From assembly GCA_021108435.1 (NCBI GenBank), contig JAIOQY010000084.1:1-35478 (forward strand): 35,478 bases of DNA, read 5' to 3'. Source of the stretch: Candidatus Aegiribacteria sp. (GTDB lineage: Bacteria; Fermentibacterota; Fermentibacteria; Fermentibacterales; JCC-6). Made by a program: the position numbers and the translations under genes. The notes below the pieces were generated by a model, which was given only the letters and a program-made list of their open reading frames with translations, did not search any database and had not been told where the DNA came from. Positions 34,369-35,478 of this stretch are shown piece after piece; positions within the stretch are counted from its first letter, which is position 1, and every line of letters begins with the position of its first letter.

Positions 34369-34908
34369 TTATTCTTGCTTCTCAATTTCGTGCCGAGCTT
34401 CTCTTTCTAATTGACGTTGTATTATGCCGATATCCTGAATGTTATAAACAGCGATTTCTTTCTTACAATCTTCGCAATAGTAATAATCATAAGGTTGTCT
34501 ACCTCTAATGTGTCGAGTACATGTAATCAATTCTAGATCACAATCCGGACAAAATGGGCCATATATTAATGGCAAAGAATTACTAAAGGTATATCTCCAC
34601 TGTAGCCCTTTTTTATCTTTGACTAATCTGCGTTTCATATTCCCTACTGTTACTTCGCGATCCTTCTTCGATGAAAAGTAATGAAAGCATTTTCTATAAA
34701 GAGAGATAGTAGCTAGAATTAAGAGTAGAGCAATCAGACTTAGTGGAAGTGAGATTTCGAATACAGCTAGGTGATATATATCTAAGATAGCATTCAAAAC
34801 AGAATCCCATCCAATTCTGAAAGCCGATTTCAATAGAATTAGTATCACACCTGATCCAATTGAAATGAACCAAGGATTTTTGTGTAGTTTTAAATGCTTG
34901 ATCCTCAT
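34369..34908 (-). CDS. 2-TM protein with C-terminal zinc ribbon
   Basis: The 179-residue protein has two hydrophobic helices (about 12-27 and 49-71), a basic linker and a probable zinc ribbon made of 'CPDC' (120-123) and 'CEDC' (145-148). A Cys at 130 lies between. The C-terminal ~20 residues are highly charged. I do not know the family. The zinc ribbon probably faces the cytoplasm and binds protein or nucleic acid. AGGAT lies nine bases before the ATG. The gene is the right-most intact one of the element. Confidence 0.75.
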   Translation of the reverse strand: MRIKHLKLHKNPWFISIGSGVILILLKSAFRIGWDSVLNAILDIYHLAVFEISLPLSLIALLLILATISLYRKCFHYFSSKKDREVTVGNMKRRLVKDKKGLQWRYTFSNSLPLIYGPFCPDCDLELITCTRHIRGRQPYDYYYCEDCKKEIAVYNIQDIGIIQRQLEREARHEIEKQE

Positions 34909-35341
34909 TTATCGAAAATCCTGTTCTTTGCTCATTATTCAGAACGAAGTAAACTAGTTTCGATAACATATGAGATACTTAACTAATTAGTGAGTGTTAA
35001 GAAAAAAAGCATCTGGATAAGAGAATGTACGGTGCTACCTATTCAAACACTGTGCAAAGTATAACCATTCTTCGTTATCAATCATTTTTTGCATAGTAAA
35101 AACAATATCACTTTGAAGAGATAGTTCTAAATGCAATTACTACTAGGTACCAAAGTTCTAAGAGTGTCCACTACGGGGTACCAGATTTCAGGATTTAGAA
35201 CTCATCCCCATCTATTGCAGCAGTTCGAAATACCTCCACCAGGGGGTACCAATAATCAGAGTTTAGAACTCATTTCCAGCCTTGGCAGCAGTTCAAAATA
35301 CCTCCACTACGAGGTACCATATAATCCTGTAAAGAATGCTT
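34909..35341. other. Gene-free right-hand region with repeats
   Basis: This 433-base stretch holds the leader of the 2-TM zinc-ribbon gene (left part) and the 29-nt/68-bp repeats (35124-35330). I see no supported gene. Two short plus-strand frames in it have no ribosome-binding site. Confidence 0.5.
35124..35330 (+). repeat. 68-bp tandem repeats containing a 29-nt core
   Basis: GTTC-N3...-GGTACCA cores of 29 nt begin at 35124, 35155, 35223 and 35291. The last three are at exact 68-base spacing; two full units (35155-35222, 35223-35290) and a partial third are present. In the third and fourth cores TACCTCC/GGGGGTA and TACCTC/GAGGTA form hairpins, and the first full unit has GTTCTAA/TTAGAAC arms. 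The cores resemble the tRNA fragment at 26376-26403 and share GGGGTACCAGA with it. They could be attachment or recombinase-binding sites. Confidence 0.75.
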
Positions 35342-35478
35342 TCAGATGTATCGAAAAATAAGAATATTCGATCCTTCGACCGGATCCCAGGTAGTGTAAC
35401 TCTGTCTGTGTGCTTCTTCAATTATCGAACCATACGATTCATGAACGAATATCTGCAAATCGCTCTTACCAAGTCTTG
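35342..35478 (-). CDS. C-terminal end of an unidentified gene, cut by the window edge
   Basis: A minus-strand frame is open from the window edge to TGA at 35342-35344 (44 residues, including 'HESYGSIIEEAHRQSYTTWD'). Residue use looks protein-like. The start is outside the window. It may be the first chromosomal gene beyond the element, or another element gene. No family recognised. Confidence 0.45.
   Translation of the reverse strand, partial: RLGKSDLQIFVHESYGSIIEEAHRQSYTTWDPVEGSNILIFRYI

Larger units (their letters stand above)
26356..35330. mobile_element. Integrated element with serine recombinase and membrane-protein cargo
   Basis: From the recombinase to the repeat cluster near 35.3 kb the genes are of mobile type: integrase, ATPase, small proteins, XRE repressor and unrecognised cargo. 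Base composition becomes clearly more A+T-rich from about 31 kb. An 11-bp direct repeat, GGGGTACCAGA, occurs at 26395-26405 in the tRNA-like fragment and at 35175-35185 in the right repeats, and may be the attachment core. The exact ends are uncertain. No capsid, conjugation or relaxase gene is visible, so it may be a satellite, mobilisable or cryptic element. Confidence 0.6.

Noticed and set aside
34128-34508. Plus-strand 126-codon frame
   Set aside because: It overlaps the zinc-ribbon gene in antisense, lacks an SD, and spans a repeat.
35155-35330. Integron attC sites
   Set aside because: The arms do not match the GTTRRRY/RYYYAAC core pattern and there is no tyrosine integron integrase.

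Overview
This window looks like a chromosomal piece from an uncultured, Gram-negative-type bacterium of the wider FCB group; a Fermentibacteria-like lineage is my best guess, held with modest confidence. The reasons are several lipoboxes, barrel-like and Big_5-type lipoproteins, and a secreted protein ending in an 'NYPNPF' FlgD/T9SS-type C-terminal domain. GTG and TTG starts are very common. Genes are packed with 1-4 base stop/start overlaps.

Region 1 (about 100-16410) is a nearly unbroken run of genes on the minus strand. In transcription order it encodes a HlyD-like lipoprotein, glucose-6-phosphate isomerase, a barrel-like exported protein, PurN, an M15-type peptidase, an L,D-transpeptidase, a membrane-anchored PQQ-type beta-propeller, Era, ScpA, ScpB, an RluB-type pseudouridine synthase, Cmk, PlsC, ribosomal protein S1, MtaB, a CoaE-like protein and a TPR membrane protein. 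A GC-rich hairpin followed by a T-rich stretch closes the run. The scpA-scpB-rluB-cmk-plsC-rpsA order is a classic bacterial housekeeping arrangement. Three of these genes are odd: the CoaE-like protein has Gln for the Walker A Lys, Era has lost the canonical G4 motif, and cmk has no ATG/GTG/TTG start upstream of its P-loop.

Region 2 (16459-18119) is a plus-strand pair encoding a lipoprotein and a polysaccharide deacetylase. It converges on and overlaps the next minus-strand block. Region 3 (18106-24359, minus) holds tRNA-Leu(UAA) behind a good promoter, then mutL, miaA, a ParB/TPR fusion, a Big_5-type lipoprotein and a ferredoxin-nitroreductase. Region 4 (24442-26175) is one large secreted protein with a C-terminal sorting-type domain.

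Region 5 (about 26.36 kb to at least 35.3 kb) looks like an integrated mobile element. It has a large serine recombinase whose last codons run antisense through a tRNA 3'-end fragment, a 540-bp block of 129-bp tandem repeats with dyads, an AAA+-like ATPase with a winged helix, three small proteins (one of 44 aa with a strong Shine-Dalgarno), and an XRE repressor whose 20-bp palindromic operator is centred on its own -10 box. Beyond the repressor the DNA is visibly more A+T-rich and carries unrecognised membrane-protein cargo: an overlapping pair (107 aa with 2 TM; 822 aa with 6 TM plus a roughly 590-residue soluble domain) and a 2-TM zinc-ribbon protein. The right end has imperfect 68-bp tandem repeats containing a 29-nt motif that resembles tRNA 3' ends, then the tail of another gene. 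I see no capsid, conjugation or toxin genes. The unexplained membrane cargo is the best candidate for an undescribed system, but its function cannot be read from sequence alone.
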